DNA of 64,000 nucleotides from Luteolibacter yonseiensis (GCF_016595465.1 NZ_JAENIK010000001.1:213312-277311), one strand, 5' to 3'; shown: positions 9,001-20,155, counted from the first letter of the stretch. A program made the numbers and translations. Notes: generated by a model not told the origin, from the sequence alone.

Positions 9001-11032
9001 GAACGACCTCGCCTTCGGCATCGGCAACATCCGCAACCGCGAGGAACGCCAGCGCACGCAGGAGGTCGTGGTCAAGGTGGCCCAGGCGGTCTCGAGCGGG
9101 ACGGGCGCGGAGTTTTTCAAACTGCTCACGCACAACATGGTCGAGGCGCTGGGTGCGAAATGCGGGCTGATCGGACGACATAACGCGAACGAGAACTCGA
9201 TCGAAACCCTGTCTTATGTGTTTGAAGGCCGGCTGGAGGACAACTTCCGCTACGACCTCGACGGGACGCCCTGCGAGAATGTCGCGGAGGGTGAGATCTG
9301 CGTGATCGAAAAAGACGTGCAGGGATTGTTTCCAATGGACCACGTCCTGGTGGAGCTTGGCATCGAATCCTATGCCGGGATTCCCTTGTTCCACCAGTCC
9401 GGGCAGGTGGCCGGCATCATGATGGTGATGTTTTCCAATCCGCTGGAGGATACCGCGCTGGTGCAGTCGACCCTGCAGATCTTCGCCGCGCGGGCCGCTT
9501 CGGAACTGGACCGCCAGCAGGCGGATGCCCGGATCCGCGAGCAGGCCTCGCTGCTGGACAAGGCGCAGGACGCCATCCTCGTGCGGAACCTCGATCACAA
9601 GATCACCTTCTGGAACAAGAGCGCGGAGCGATTGTATGGCTGGACCGCGGAAGAGGCGGTCGGACGGCCGGTGCAGGAACTGCATTTCAAGGACCAGGCG
9701 GCGTTCCTCAAGGCCCACGAACAAACCCTGAGACTGGGCGAGTGGGTGGGGGAGATCACCCAGGTGGACAAGTCCGGCCGCGATCTCACCATCGAGGGCC
9801 GCTGGACGCTGGTTCGCGACGCCAACGGCGAGCCGGAAAGCGTCTTCGTCATCAACACCGACATTTCGGAACACCGCAAGCTGGAGCAGCAGTTCCTCCG
9901 CGCCCAGCGGCTGGAAAGCATCGGGACGCTCGCCGGCGGGATCGCCCACGACCTGAACAACATCCTCGCACCCATCTCGATGGCCGCCGAACTGTTGAAG
10001 ATGTCCGTCTCCGACCCGCGCTCCGCGGAGCTGCTCAGGACCATCGCCAGCAGCGCCAAGCGCGGCGCGGACATGGTGGGCCAGGTCCTGTCGTTCTCCC
10101 GTGGCATGGACAGCCAGCGGGTGGAGGTCCATCCGCGCAAGCTCATCCTCGAGGTCGAGGCGATCCTCCGGGACACCTTCCTCAAGCGCATCCGGCTCGA
10201 GGCCGTCGCCCCCCGCGAGCTCTGGACCATCCATGGAGACCAGACGCAGCTCCACCAGGTCATCCTCAACCTCTGTCTCAACGCGCGCGACGCCATCGCC
10301 GGGAGCGGGAGGATTTCCATCCGGGCGGACAATGTCATCATCGATGAAAGCTTCGCCGCCATGAATCTGGAGGCGAAGGAGGGGGCGCATGTCTGCATCC
10401 AGGTGGAGGATTCGGGAGCCGGCATTCCTCCGGAAATCCTGGAAAAGATCTTCGATCCGTTCTTCACCACCAAATCCGTCGGCAAGGGAACCGGACTCGG
10501 ACTCTCCACCTCGCTGGCGATCGTCAGGAGCCACGGCGGGTTCATCCGGACGGTGAGCCAGCCGGGCGAGGGGACCACCATGAAGGTCTATCTGCCGGCG
10601 CGGCAGGACCTGGACGACTCCGTGCTTGCGGTGAACCATTCCGAACAACCGCGCGGCCATGGAGAGATGGTCCTCATCGTGGACGACGAGATGTCCATCC
10701 GCCAGATCACCCAGCAGACCCTTGAAACCTTCGGCTACCGCACGTTGCTCGCCGAGAATGGAGATGAGGCGATTTCCGAATACGCCCTCCACCAGTCCGA
10801 GATCAGCGTGGTTCTCACGGACATGATGATGCCGGTCATGGATGGTTCCGCCACCATCGAGCTGCTCATGAGGATCAACCCCTCGGTCCGGATCATCGCC
10901 ACCAGCGGCATCACCGCGAACCGCGAGCTCGCGGCCACCGCGGGTGCGGGCGTGAGGGATTTCCTGCAGAAGCCCTATTCCGCCGAGACCTTGCTGAAGT
11001 GCCTGAAGCGCGTGTTGTCGGAGGTGGATTGA
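6071..11032 (+). CDS. Hybrid sensor histidine kinase with REC, five PAS, three GAF and C-terminal REC
   Basis: 1653 residues from the ATG at 6071 (MTKRPLRLL); an upstream ATG at 5960 would add a low-complexity tail. Approximate order: REC-like 1-125, PAS 140-265, PAS 270-368, PAS 378-498, GAF 512-678, PAS 695-813, GAF 830-990, GAF 998-1143, PAS 1158-1271, HisKA with phospho-His1293 (GGIAHDLNNILAP), HATPase about 1390-1510, REC 1531-1653 with Asp1584. No membrane segment, so it is cytoplasmic. The N-terminal receiver reads ILCGYVMSEFD where a phospho-Asp is expected, so it looks unphosphorylatable. The third PAS is LOV-like (GISPRFLLGP, NYKKNG) but lacks the flavin-binding Cys. The NtrC-type regulator starts about 70 bases downstream and is the likely partner. 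Confidence 0.9.
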   Translation: MTKRPLRLLLAEENDASSARILEALARQGHEPECVRVSKAGDFLVALDEGDFEIILCGYVMSEFDVFVALEILKATGKDIPLIAISGNFGEEIAVEAIRRGAADYLLKDNLTRLGAAVEREIGLAAERRKTAEKLHASETLLRIASNAAHIGGWTIDFPENRITWSDEVCAIHEVPPGTSPGIEQALDFYASEWRGKVATAFEKCLFEGAPFDDEMEIVTALGRRIWVRTIGEGIRDSAGVVTRIQGALQDITEKRRAKEEAERMALRLSTTLESLTDAFFTVDHDWRFTYMNAQAERMLGRTRQDLLGKVLWDEIPCPAEDGFGAACRRAMAEQVPVELVDFYVSRGRWFELHAHPSVEGLAVSFHDVTERLQSEEQLRILENCVSCINDIVIITEVRQPEEGGPRVLFVNDAFVRHMGYSRAEVLGISPRFLLGPRTQEDRIQLIREAVENGESIRTELINYKKNGEEICLEIEMVPVLDADGKLTHLVAVERDVTQRKAEEEANRADELRYLVQRNALIALTKSNANDSSAILTAFRQITETSAKTLNVARVSIWRFTEDRGALECMDLFQLDSNEHSSGMVLAAADYPVYFNGIACMEPITAVDAHTDPYTRDFSKNYLSPLGIGAMMDVPIHYKNSVNHVLCLEHVGSFRHWTDDEKTFSVAIGNLISLALESTERARVQHDFLMSHHRFQSVAAATDDTIWDWNIESDTFWWNDGLSRLFGWEESNSNQSTQVWIRQIHPEDRDRVVEGLDAVIANGENHWKDEYRFISREGKTSYVLDYGQVIRDASGKAVRMVGGMTDLTASKAAQWELDRSHRALRMLSSCNEMLIRATSEKALLQDACRIAVEIGRYRMAWVGYAMDDEKKTIFPLAHVGDESDYLSEVTLTWAGGHSPDSGPVGQAIRSGELVVVDDILENPSFDHWLEPAKKRGYRSVICLPLRDGTRVFGALCLYGTERHPEVADELKLLLDMANDLAFGIGNIRNREERQRTQEVVVKVAQAVSSGTGAEFFKLLTHNMVEALGAKCGLIGRHNANENSIETLSYVFEGRLEDNFRYDLDGTPCENVAEGEICVIEKDVQGLFPMDHVLVELGIESYAGIPLFHQSGQVAGIMMVMFSNPLEDTALVQSTLQIFAARAASELDRQQADARIREQASLLDKAQDAILVRNLDHKITFWNKSAERLYGWTAEEAVGRPVQELHFKDQAAFLKAHEQTLRLGEWVGEITQVDKSGRDLTIEGRWTLVRDANGEPESVFVINTDISEHRKLEQQFLRAQRLESIGTLAGGIAHDLNNILAPISMAAELLKMSVSDPRSAELLRTIASSAKRGADMVGQVLSFSRGMDSQRVEVHPRKLILEVEAILRDTFLKRIRLEAVAPRELWTIHGDQTQLHQVILNLCLNARDAIAGSGRISIRADNVIIDESFAAMNLEAKEGAHVCIQVEDSGAGIPPEILEKIFDPFFTTKSVGKGTGLGLSTSLAIVRSHGGFIRTVSQPGEGTTMKVYLPARQDLDDSVLAVNHSEQPRGHGEMVLIVDDEMSIRQITQQTLETFGYRTLLAENGDEAISEYALHQSEISVVLTDMMMPVMDGSATIELLMRINPSVRIIATSGITANRELAATAGAGVRDFLQKPYSAETLLKCLKRVLSEVD

Positions 11033-11103
11033 TTTTCCGGAACAAGTTCAATCTTGCTTACTCCGCCGGTTCCTCTGAAATTCGTCCGCAGCTTCCCTTC
11101 CTG

Positions 11104-12465
<1,362 letters not shown>

Positions 12466-14670
12466 TTAGCCCTTCTTCCTGGTGATCGCCACGGCGCATG
12501 CCTTGTAGTTCGGCTGGCGCGAGTGGGGGTCGAACGCGGAGTGCGTGAGCTGGTTCACCTGTCTGTAGTGCATCGGCATGAACACCTGGCCGCGCTGGAC
12601 CGTCGGTGCGACATAGACGGCCGCCTCGATGTCGCCGCGCCGCGAGCGGATGTTCACAACATCTCCATCCTTCACCCCGAGCTTGCGGGCGTCCGCGGGA
12701 TGGATCTCCAGGTAGATATGCTCGGGGTAGAGCTTTCTCAGGATGTCGGATTTTCCGGTCCGCGTCTGGGTGTGCCACTGGCTGCTGGTGCCCCGTCCGG
12801 TGAGCAGCGTGTAAGGGAACTCGAAGTCCGGCGGCTCGGGCAGGTCGGCGGGTGGCGAGAAAAGGAGCCTGGCCTTCTTGTCAGGAGTGTGGAAAACGCC
12901 ATCCTCGAACAAACGGCGCGATTGCAGGTTCGCGACCTGGGAAACCTCCGATCCTTTCGGAAAGGGCCACTGCACGCCGCCGAGCCTGTCGATCATGGCA
13001 TAATCCTCGATGCCGGTGATGTCGCAGGGACGATCCTTGGTGAGATCGCGCAGGAGCTTGAAGGCGGCTTCCGGATGGGTCCACTCCGAGAACAGATCGC
13101 CACAACCCCACGAATGGGCGATGAGGCGGAAGATCCGGAAATCCGAGAGGGCCAGGCCCGGAGCCCTTCTCACCGCCTTCAGCGTGCCGATCCTTCGTTC
13201 CGAGTTGATGAAGCATCCATCCTTCTCGCCCCAGCCCGCGGCCGGCAGCACCAGGTCCGCGACCTGCGCGCTCTCGGTGGTGCGGTACATGTCCTGCACC
13301 ACCAGGAATTCCAGCTTCTCGCGCAGGGCGGCGAGGCGTCCGGAGTTGATCCACGAGTGGAAGGGATTCGTGGCGACGATCCACAGGCCCTTGATTTTTC
13401 CCGATTCCGCGGCGGCCAGGATTTCATCATACGCCATCGAGTATTCGGACGGGATGTTTTCGACGGGAATGCCCAGTCCTTGCGCAACCTTTTCGCGGTG
13501 TGCGGCGTTTGAGAAATCATGTCCGCCGACCAGCGAGGTCGTGTTGGAGAACAGGCGGGAGCCCATCGCGTTGCATTGGCCGGTGATCGAGTTCGGGCCG
13601 GTGCCGGGCTTGCCGATGTTTCCCGTGATGAGGCACAGGTTGATAATCGCCTGCGCGGTCCTGACTCCTTCGTGGGATTGGTTCACTCCCATGGTCCACC
13701 ACCAGGATACCCGCTTGTCGGGATCCGACACGGTGCGGGCGAGGGCTTCGATCGTCTCCACCGTCTGGCCGGTGCGCCCGGCCATGGCGGCGGGGGAGTA
13801 GTCCTTGAGGAATCCGGCGAACTCCGCGAAGCCCTCGGTATTCGCCAGTGATTTCTCATCCACCCGCCCGTCGCGGATGATGCAGTGGGCGAGCGCGTAA
13901 AGCAGTGCCAGATCGCCCTTCGGCTTGAGCGCGATGTGCCGGGTCGCCGCCTGGGCGGTTTCCGTCGCCCGGGGGTCGATGACGATGATGTCCGGGTTCC
14001 GCTGGTTCCGCATCACCCGCTGCCACAGGATGGGATGGGCGATGCACAGATTCGCCCCGACGAGCACGATGACGTCTGACTCCTCGAAATCCGCATAAGT
14101 GGCGGGTGGCGCGTCGAAGCCGAAGGATTGTTTGTAGGCCGTCACCGCCGTGGCCATGCACTGGCGGGTGTTCGCATCGCAATGCAGGAAGCCCATCCCG
14201 AACTTGAACAGGCAGCCGAGCAGGGACATTTCCTCGAAAGGGATCTGCCCGGTGGAAAGGAACGCCACCGAATCGCGTCCGTGCTTTTCCCGGATGCCCT
14301 TCAGCCGTGTGGTGAAGGTGTCCAGCGCCGTCGCCCAATCCGTCTCGACGAGATTTCCCGCGGCGTCGCGCAGGAGCGGAGCGGTCGCGCGGTCCGGGGA
14401 ATCCAGCGGGTCGAGCGCCTGCCAGCCTTTCGGGCAGGCCATGCCGAGGTTCACCGGGTATCCCGCCTGCGGACTCAGGTTGATGGCTTCGCCGTTTTCG
14501 TCCAAGTGGATCTTCAACTGGCAGCCGGTCGCGCAGTAGCCGCAGATGGAGGTGGCCGCGGAGCTCGGCATCAGGCGCGAGGGGATTTTCCCCAGGCCGA
14601 AGTGGCCGGGTTCCTGCACCAGGTCGCGGGTGAGGGGACCGGTGTGTTGCTTGAGAAATCGCGTGAGCAT
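12466..14670 (-). CDS. nasA: Assimilatory-type nitrate reductase catalytic subunit (molybdopterin oxidoreductase)
   Basis: 734 residues from the ATG at 14670; longer frames exist but add nothing family-like. The N-terminal 4Fe-4S site is Cys43, Cys46, Cys50 and Cys79 ([14 protein letters not shown]). The Mo-ligand Cys is Cys171 in [10 protein letters not shown], as in NapA/NasA enzymes. The MGVNQS and GQCNAMGSR segments and the C-terminal dinucleotide-binding domain ([18 protein letters not shown]) are present. There is no twin-arginine signal, which fits a cytoplasmic assimilatory enzyme that reduces nitrate to nitrite. The C-terminal 2Fe-2S domain of some NasA proteins is absent. Nitrite reductase and transporter genes are not in the window. 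Formate dehydrogenase is a less likely alternative. Confidence 0.85.
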   Translation of the reverse strand: MLTRFLKQHTGPLTRDLVQEPGHFGLGKIPSRLMPSSAATSICGYCATGCQLKIHLDENGEAINLSPQAGYPVNLGMACPKGWQALDPLDSPDRATAPLLRDAAGNLVETDWATALDTFTTRLKGIREKHGRDSVAFLSTGQIPFEEMSLLGCLFKFGMGFLHCDANTRQCMATAVTAYKQSFGFDAPPATYADFEESDVIVLVGANLCIAHPILWQRVMRNQRNPDIIVIDPRATETAQAATRHIALKPKGDLALLYALAHCIIRDGRVDEKSLANTEGFAEFAGFLKDYSPAAMAGRTGQTVETIEALARTVSDPDKRVSWWWTMGVNQSHEGVRTAQAIINLCLITGNIGKPGTGPNSITGQCNAMGSRLFSNTTSLVGGHDFSNAAHREKVAQGLGIPVENIPSEYSMAYDEILAAAESGKIKGLWIVATNPFHSWINSGRLAALREKLEFLVVQDMYRTTESAQVADLVLPAAGWGEKDGCFINSERRIGTLKAVRRAPGLALSDFRIFRLIAHSWGCGDLFSEWTHPEAAFKLLRDLTKDRPCDITGIEDYAMIDRLGGVQWPFPKGSEVSQVANLQSRRLFEDGVFHTPDKKARLLFSPPADLPEPPDFEFPYTLLTGRGTSSQWHTQTRTGKSDILRKLYPEHIYLEIHPADARKLGVKDGDVVNIRSRRGDIEAAVYVAPTVQRGQVFMPMHYRQVNQLTHSAFDPHSRQPNYKACAVAITRKKG

Positions 14671-14874
14671 CAGGAAAACAATGGGAGCCGGACGCAGGAT
14701 AGCATGCGGCGTGCGAACTCCCACGATCAATCCGGCCCCGGTCCCGGAGATTTCTCATGAATGGCATGAAATCCGTTCACTGCGGAATCCGCCCGCTGCG
14801 GCGGACCGGCATCGTCGCATCCGGATGAATCAATCTTTGACGTGTGGTGTGGGTTCGGCAGGATTCGGTTGTCG

Positions 14875-16179
14875 ATGACTCCCACCTCCCGTCTGCTGTT
14901 GCTTTCCTCGTTGTGGCTTTTGCTGGCGGCGGTGGCCTCCGCGCTGCCCGTTCTGACGGGGCCGTGGCTGTGGCTCGGGGTGGCCGGGGCGGCGGTGGTG
15001 CTGGTGGACGGAGGCCTGGCCTGGTTGCGGAAACCCTTGGAAATCCGGCGGCGGCTGCCGGGACGCTTCGCGCTTGGCGAGGCCGGCGAGGTCAGGATCA
15101 CCCTGAGAAACGACAGCCGCTCCGCCGCGAAGCTGGAGATCCATGACGGCATCCCGCAGAAGTCGGCGGCTCCATCGCTGCCTTGGACGGGCGTGGTGCC
15201 GGCCAATCGCGAGATCCGGGTGTTTTATCCCGTCACCCTGACGGAACGCGGGATGGTGGTTTTCACCAGGCTTCATGCCCGCCGTTTCTCCCCGCTCGGC
15301 TTCTGGACGCGGCGGTCCCTGCACCTGGCGGACGAGCCGGTGAAGGTGTATCCCAACTACGAGCCGGTGATCCGCTTCGCCCTGCTGGCGATGAAGCATC
15401 GGGAAAATCCCATGGGAATCGTGCGACGCCCCAGGGCGGGTTCCAGCCGGGACTTCCATCAGCTGCGGGATTACCGGGACGGCGATCCGCTGGGGCAGAT
15501 CGATTGGAAGGCATCCTCGCGGCGGCAGATGCTGATCAGCCGGGACTATCAGGAGCAGAGGAACCAGTCGGTGGTGTTCCTGCTGGATACCGGACGGCGG
15601 ATGCGTGCCATGGACGGCGATCTGCCGCAGTTCGACCACGTGTTGAACGCCATCCTGCTCGTCGCGCATGTGGCGTTGAAACAGGGCGACCATGTGGCGG
15701 TGAAATCCTTCGGCGGCTCGGACCGCTGGCTGGCACCGGTCAAGGGAGCCCATGCCATGCCGGTCCTCCTCAACCATTTGTATGATTATCAAACCACGGC
15801 CGCTCCGAGCGACTTCGCCGGAGCGGTGGAGAAACTGATGGCGCGGCAACGCCGCCGGTCGCTGGTGATCCTGCTGACCAACCTGCGGGGTGAGGACGGC
15901 AAGGAGCTGGTGCCCGCCTTGCAGGTTCTGAAATCCAAGCACCTCGTGATGCTGGCGAGCATGCGGGAGCGGGTGGTGGAGGACATCGCAGCCACACCGG
16001 TGGAATCGTTCTCCTCTGCGCTTCAGTTCCTTGCGACGGATCGCTACATGCAGGAACGGCGGGAAATCCTCGCCACCCTGGGCTCGCTCGGCGTGCTCAC
16101 GCTGGACTCCACCGCGCAGGAACTCGCCGTGGCGCTGGCGAACTCCTATTTCGACATCAAGGCGGCGGGCAGGATCTGA
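14875..16179 (+). CDS. DUF58 domain-containing protein
   Basis: 434 residues starting at the ATG at 14875 (MTPTSRLLLL). Two N-terminal membrane segments (about 8-45) are followed by a beta-rich domain and then the DUF58 core: LRDYRDGDPLGQIDWKASSR is the family signature, followed by a von Willebrand A-like region (VVFLLDTGRRM). DUF58 proteins usually sit with MoxR AAA ATPases and help mature or assemble protein complexes; no MoxR gene is adjacent here. It is divergent from the nitrate reductase gene across 204 bases, in which I see no clear regulatory site. Confidence 0.9.
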   Translation: MTPTSRLLLLSSLWLLLAAVASALPVLTGPWLWLGVAGAAVVLVDGGLAWLRKPLEIRRRLPGRFALGEAGEVRITLRNDSRSAAKLEIHDGIPQKSAAPSLPWTGVVPANREIRVFYPVTLTERGMVVFTRLHARRFSPLGFWTRRSLHLADEPVKVYPNYEPVIRFALLAMKHRENPMGIVRRPRAGSSRDFHQLRDYRDGDPLGQIDWKASSRRQMLISRDYQEQRNQSVVFLLDTGRRMRAMDGDLPQFDHVLNAILLVAHVALKQGDHVAVKSFGGSDRWLAPVKGAHAMPVLLNHLYDYQTTAAPSDFAGAVEKLMARQRRRSLVILLTNLRGEDGKELVPALQVLKSKHLVMLASMRERVVEDIAATPVESFSSALQFLATDRYMQERREILATLGSLGVLTLDSTAQELAVALANSYFDIKAAGRI

Positions 16180-16190
16180 TCTGAAAAGAT

Positions 16191-16317
16191 CACGCGATCA
16201 CGGAATGGCAATATCGCCGCCATCTGCCAGGATCTCCTTCGTAAGGGATAGCAACAACAGCCCCCCCCATAGGGCACGCGGGCGTCGGAGTTAAGGGACC
16301 GACGCCCGCGTTCATTT
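16191..16317 (+). repeat. Structured intergenic element, copy A
   Basis: First of two related units 210 bases apart. It has TGGC (16206) and GCCA (16226), the shared block GTAAGGGATAGC (from 16241), a GCCC/GGGC hairpin (16260-16275), then a perfect 13-base-pair stem (16276-16288 with 16299-16311) around the loop AGTTAAGGGA, followed by TTCATTTT. The orientation is assigned from the T-rich tail and is tentative. It follows the DUF58 stop by 11 bases. Confidence 0.65.
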
Positions 16318-16400
16318 TCAGGCCTGTCATCCCGTTTGCGACCGGCGTTGTTGGTCCCTGAACACCTGCCGGAAACGGGGTGTATACGTAAAATGAGGCC

Positions 16401-16531
16401 TACGCGATCGCGGTATGGCGGAATGTCGAAATCGTGCCACGATATTTCTCGTAAGGGATAGCACAACAACAGCCCCCCAAAGGGCCACCGCGGGCGTCGG
16501 AGTTAAGGGACCGACGCCCGTGGTCATTTTC
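16401..16531 (+). repeat. Structured intergenic element, copy B
   Basis: Second unit, with TGGC (16416) and GCCA (16436) at the same spacing as copy A, GTAAGGGATAGC (from 16451), a GCCC/GGGC hairpin (16472-16485) and a 14-base-pair stem (16487-16500 with 16511-16524) around the identical loop AGTTAAGGGA. The outer stem pairs differ from copy A but still pair (A:T replaced by C:G, one G:T wobble), which suggests that the fold is conserved. The stretch 16532-16636 holds nothing I recognise. Confidence 0.65.
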
Positions 16532-16636
16532 AGCCCCTGACGGCAGGTTTTTCAAGATCTTCACGGTCAGTGGATTGCCTTCGTAGAAGCCGTGACCCGG
16601 GTGGCGGTGTTCCGCCGACAGCTTTCGATTTTATAA

Positions 16637-16648
16637 GTCCTATAGGAC
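16637..16648. repeat. Palindrome GTCCTATAGGAC at the recQ stop
   Basis: A perfect 12-base palindrome directly after the recQ stop codon, related to the hairpin at 2447-2469. On the recQ strand an A/T-rich stretch follows it. Confidence 0.5.
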
Positions 16649-18778
16649 CTATCCTTGTCGATATTTCTTCCACCCCTGGATGGTTTCCAGGAACGGCTTC
16701 GCGTAGCGCTGGACCTTTGCCTCGCCGATGCCCGGGATGAGCAGGGCCTCCGCCTTGTTGGTGGGTTGGTAGCGGACGAGGGCTTCGAGGGTCTTGTTTC
16801 CGAAGACGACGTAGGTGGGGACGTCATCGCGTTTGGCGAGTTTTTCACGGATGTCGCGCAGCATGGAGTAGAGCTGGGCGTCGTAGCCGTGGTCGCGGAG
16901 GGCGGGTTCGTTTTTCCCGGCGTTGCTTTCCGGCCAGACGAGCTGGAACTTCGAGGTGCCGCGCATCACCCGGTCGCCGAGCGGGGTGAGGGTGAGCAGG
17001 GGGAATTCGCCGGGCACGGTCTGCACGAGTCCGGCGTCCGAGAGGGAGCGCATGAGGGCGTTCAGGTAGCCCGCGCCCTTGTCTTTCAGGATGCCGTAGG
17101 TGGAAAGCTGGTCGAGTCTGGCACCGAGGATTTCCTGCGATCGGCTGCCCGCGAGCATCTGGACGATGCGGCCGCGGCCGAATTTGCCTTCCCACCCGGT
17201 CGCCGTGCGGCGGGACATCCGTGCGACACCGCTGAGGGCCTTCTTCACGATGATCTCCTCCTCGGCGTCCGGCGGCCGCATGATGCCGGAGCCTTCGTCG
17301 CGGCAGACATCGCAGGTGCCGCAGGTGGCGGCGTGCGCCTCGCCGAAGTACATGAGGATCCACTGCTGGCGGCAGATGCGCGAGTAGCACATCTCGACCA
17401 TGGCCTTGAGTTTCTCGCGGTCGCGGCGGTCCTTTTCCTCGATGGCGGTTTCGTCCAGCCTGAGGTCGCGGGAAAGCACGTCCGGCTTGAGCAGGCGGGT
17501 GCCCTTCATGCGCTTGCGCGGGATGTCGAAGCGCTCGATGTAGCCGCTGCGGGCGAGGATCGCCAGCGCGCTGCCGACGGACATGGAGTTTTTCACATCG
17601 GAGTTCTCCGCGATCTCCTCAAGCGTGCGGTGGACTTCGAAGTCCTTGTCCGCCTCGTTCTGCAGGTACTGGTAGATGGTGCGGATGGTGGTGGCGTTCG
17701 GGTTCGCGCCATCGATGAAAAACTCCTGCGTCCGGGTGTCGGCGTAGTTGAAGAGCATTTCGCAGACGGAGCTCTCCCCGTCCCGGCCGGCGCGCCCGGC
17801 TTCCTGATAGTAGGCTTCCACGCTGCCGGGGACCTCGTAGTGGACGACGAACCGCACGTCCGAGCGGTCGATGCCCATGCCGAAGGCGTTGGTGGCCACG
17901 GCGACGTCCGCCTTGCGGGTGATGAAGATTTCCTGCGCGCGCTCGCGTTCCTGGTCGCTCATGCCGCCGTGGTAGGCCACGCATTTCACGCCCCAGCTCG
18001 CGAGGGTTTCTGAAACGGCGTCCACCTTCTTGCGGGTGGCGCAATAGACGATGCCGGTCTTGTGCGCGGCGATGACCGATCTCATGCGGTCGTCCTTCTG
18101 AGCGGCCTTGTCCGTGGGGGTGATGTTCAGCGAGAGGTTCGGCCGGGAAAATCCGCTGACGTGTTCGAACGGGGAACGCAGCGCGAGCACGCTGGAAATG
18201 TCGTTCCGGACGATGGGGGTGGCGGTGGCCGTCAGCGCGACACACTGCGGCCTGCCGATTTTTTCCAACGCCCTCCCGAGTCTCAGGTAGTCCGGCCGGA
18301 AGTCGTGTCCCCACTGGCTGAGGCAGTGCGCCTCGTCCACGGCGAAAAGGGAGATCTCGATACCGCTGAGGGCGTTGAGGAAGCTTTCCGCCCGGAAGCG
18401 TTCCGGGGCCACATAGACGAGCTTCCATTTTCCCGAGCGCATGCCGTCGAGGCGTTCCTTCTGCTCCGGCCAGGAAAGGGTGGAGTTGATCAGAGTCGCC
18501 GGGATGTCACGGGCGACGAGTGCGTCCACCTGGTCCTTCATCAGCGCGATGAGCGGGGAGATCACCAGCGTCACGCCGCGGAAACAAAGCGCCGGGATTT
18601 GGAAACAAAGCGATTTTCCGCCGCCGGTGGGCATGACGACGAGGCCGTCCTGGCCGCTGGTGATGTCACTGATCACCTCCTCCTGGCCGTCCAGGAATCC
18701 GCTGAAGCCGAAATACCGCCGCAGCGCCTCATGGGGCGTCATGACGAGCGTTTTGGAATCGGAGCGGGCAGGGGACAT
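16649..18778 (-). CDS. recQ: ATP-dependent DNA helicase RecQ
   Basis: 709 residues from the ATG at 18778 (MSPARSD); further ATGs lie at 18802, 18880 and 18742. RecQ unwinds DNA 3'-to-5' in recombination and fork repair. Walker A is TGGGKS (51-56), the DExH box is [17 protein letters not shown], and later motifs [20 protein letters not shown] and [12 protein letters not shown] are intact. The zinc site of the RQC region has four Cys (CYSRICR, CGTCDVC). A C-terminal HRDC domain ([19 protein letters not shown]) is present, as in E. coli RecQ, though the protein is about 100 residues longer. It is divergent from the amidase gene at 18863. Confidence 0.95.
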   Translation of the reverse strand: MSPARSDSKTLVMTPHEALRRYFGFSGFLDGQEEVISDITSGQDGLVVMPTGGGKSLCFQIPALCFRGVTLVISPLIALMKDQVDALVARDIPATLINSTLSWPEQKERLDGMRSGKWKLVYVAPERFRAESFLNALSGIEISLFAVDEAHCLSQWGHDFRPDYLRLGRALEKIGRPQCVALTATATPIVRNDISSVLALRSPFEHVSGFSRPNLSLNITPTDKAAQKDDRMRSVIAAHKTGIVYCATRKKVDAVSETLASWGVKCVAYHGGMSDQERERAQEIFITRKADVAVATNAFGMGIDRSDVRFVVHYEVPGSVEAYYQEAGRAGRDGESSVCEMLFNYADTRTQEFFIDGANPNATTIRTIYQYLQNEADKDFEVHRTLEEIAENSDVKNSMSVGSALAILARSGYIERFDIPRKRMKGTRLLKPDVLSRDLRLDETAIEEKDRRDREKLKAMVEMCYSRICRQQWILMYFGEAHAATCGTCDVCRDEGSGIMRPPDAEEEIIVKKALSGVARMSRRTATGWEGKFGRGRIVQMLAGSRSQEILGARLDQLSTYGILKDKGAGYLNALMRSLSDAGLVQTVPGEFPLLTLTPLGDRVMRGTSKFQLVWPESNAGKNEPALRDHGYDAQLYSMLRDIREKLAKRDDVPTYVVFGNKTLEALVRYQPTNKAEALLIPGIGEAKVQRYAKPFLETIQGWKKYRQG

Positions 18779-18862
18779 TTCTTCGGGGGGAATGAACGGC
18801 ATCCGGTGCGCGGTGGTCAACCCCTGCGGCGGGCGAAGTGAAGATTTAGATTTCCGAAATAA

Positions 18863-19600
18863 ATGATCGATGCTATTCATTCCGGCGTGAAATCCCTGCG
18901 CTGGCTCCTACCCTTCGGCCTGTTGGCATTCGTTTGCCTCCAGTGCCGTCCCATCGGGCCGCCGCCGGGCAGGCAGGACCGCTACCGGCCGAGCCCGTCG
19001 GGCAGCCAGCCGTCCGGCGGCAAATCGGTTTCAGCGATGCTGAGATCGGTGAACCTCAAGACGGATATGGTGAGGAAAGGCACCCATGGCCGGAAGGTCG
19101 TGCGCCCCATGACACCCCGCTACATCACCATCCACAGCACCCAGAATTACACGGCGGGGGCGGAAAGGCACTCGGAGGCATTGAAAAACGGGGCGCTGCG
19201 CTCGCCGAAGACCCGTTACGGGAACCGCATCGGCTACCTGATCTGGCATTTCACCGTGGACCAGCGCGTGGCCATCCAGCACATGCCGACCAACGAACAG
19301 GGCGAGCACGCGGACTTCGGTGGCCCCGGCAACCGGCTTTCCATCGGCATCGAGATGTGTGAGAACCGTGGCAACAGCCGTCTGGCCACCACCGAGCGCA
19401 CCGCCCGGCTGACCGCCGTGCTGATGAAAAAGAACGGAATTCCCTTGCGCAACGTGGTTCCCCATTATCACTGGCCCCGCCGGGGAAAACACCCGCCGAA
19501 CAAGAACTGCCCGCATTTCCTCATGGACAACGGCCGCCCCGGCAAGAAGTGGCGCGCCTTCCTCGGACGGGTGAATTATTACTACCAGCAGCTCCAGTGA
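18863..19600 (+). CDS. N-acetylmuramoyl-L-alanine amidase (amidase_2 / PGRP type)
   Basis: 245 residues. A hydrophobic N-terminus (13-28, ending near VCLQC) is a signal peptide or possibly a lipoprotein signal, followed by a Pro/Ser-rich linker and the amidase domain. Zinc ligands of the T7-lysozyme/PGRP fold are His91 ([10 protein letters not shown]), a His in [10 protein letters not shown] and Cys216 (NKNCPHF). It would cleave the bond between MurNAc and the stem peptide in the cell wall. The next gene starts one base after its stop codon, so the two are co-transcribed. If recQ used its most upstream ATG, the two 5' ends would overlap. Confidence 0.85.
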   Translation: MIDAIHSGVKSLRWLLPFGLLAFVCLQCRPIGPPPGRQDRYRPSPSGSQPSGGKSVSAMLRSVNLKTDMVRKGTHGRKVVRPMTPRYITIHSTQNYTAGAERHSEALKNGALRSPKTRYGNRIGYLIWHFTVDQRVAIQHMPTNEQGEHADFGGPGNRLSIGIEMCENRGNSRLATTERTARLTAVLMKKNGIPLRNVVPHYHWPRRGKHPPNKNCPHFLMDNGRPGKKWRAFLGRVNYYYQQLQ

Positions 19601-19601
19601 C

Positions 19602-19994
19602 ATGACTTTCCTTCGGGACAACCACGGCAGTCCGGGAAACCGCGACGTGATGCTCGAGCCGGACGTCTTCTATGTCTGCCAGCGCTGCACCGCCTGTTGC
19701 AAATGGCCGGGCGACGTCCGTCTGGAGGAGAATGAGATCGCGCCCATCGCGGAATTCCTCGGTCTGGCGGAACAGGACTTCCTCGACACCTTCACCCGCC
19801 TGCGCACGAACCGCCAGGGGCTGTCGCTCATCGAGAAGGAGAACCACGAGTGCGTCATGCTGGAGGGGAATGCCTGCCGCATCCACCCGGTGAAGCCGGA
19901 GCAGTGCGCGGGATTTCCCAACAAGTGGAACTTTCCCGGCTGGCGGCAGGTCTGCGAGGCCGTTCCGGTGCAGGTTGCGGAGATCCTCACGTGA
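19602..19994 (+). CDS. YkgJ family cysteine cluster protein
   Basis: 130 residues, starting one base after the amidase stop. Cysteines are arranged as CQRCTACCKW near residues 27-35, then CVML, CRIH, EQCAGFP and VCEA. This is the CxxCxxCC...C pattern of the YkgJ/UPF0153 family, which is thought to bind zinc or an Fe-S cluster. The specific function is unknown. Co-transcription with the amidase is implied by spacing, but no functional link is evident. Confidence 0.85.
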   Translation: MTFLRDNHGSPGNRDVMLEPDVFYVCQRCTACCKWPGDVRLEENEIAPIAEFLGLAEQDFLDTFTRLRTNRQGLSLIEKENHECVMLEGNACRIHPVKPEQCAGFPNKWNFPGWRQVCEAVPVQVAEILT

Positions 19995-20126
19995 CGACCT
20001 TGTGAAGCCGGGGGGGCGTCGCTCGTGGATTCCGCTGCTGATCTTGAGTGGATGCCGGATGACCTGAATCCGCATCATTGGAGACAAAATCGAACGCGCG
20101 GGGTTTTTTTGATTTGGAAAAAAGCC

Positions 20127-20155
20127 TTGAGCGGCAATGAACCGCTGCCTTGGCC
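20127..20155 (+). promoter_or_regulatory. Promoter-like element shared with mprF
   Basis: TTGAGC-N17-TTGGCC, 16 bases before the likely start of the next gene. Its sequence is nearly the same as the element before mprF at 21692-21720, including GGC(A/G)ATG after the -35. The -10 is a poor match to TATAAT. Confidence 0.35.

Noticed and set aside
7940..10792. 950-codon open frame antisense to the hybrid kinase
   Set aside because: Antisense to PAS, GAF and HisKA domains; no recognisable domain of its own.
14745..14790. TGGCA as a sigma54 site before the DUF58 or nitrate reductase gene
   Set aside because: The base pair at the -12 position is not GC at the required spacing (GG-N10-GT), so it was not called.
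16240..16320. Simple Rho-independent terminator of the DUF58 gene
   Set aside because: The stem is strong and followed by TTCATTTT, but the same unit recurs 210 bases later with conserved upstream blocks and loop, so it is treated as a structured element, not only a terminator.
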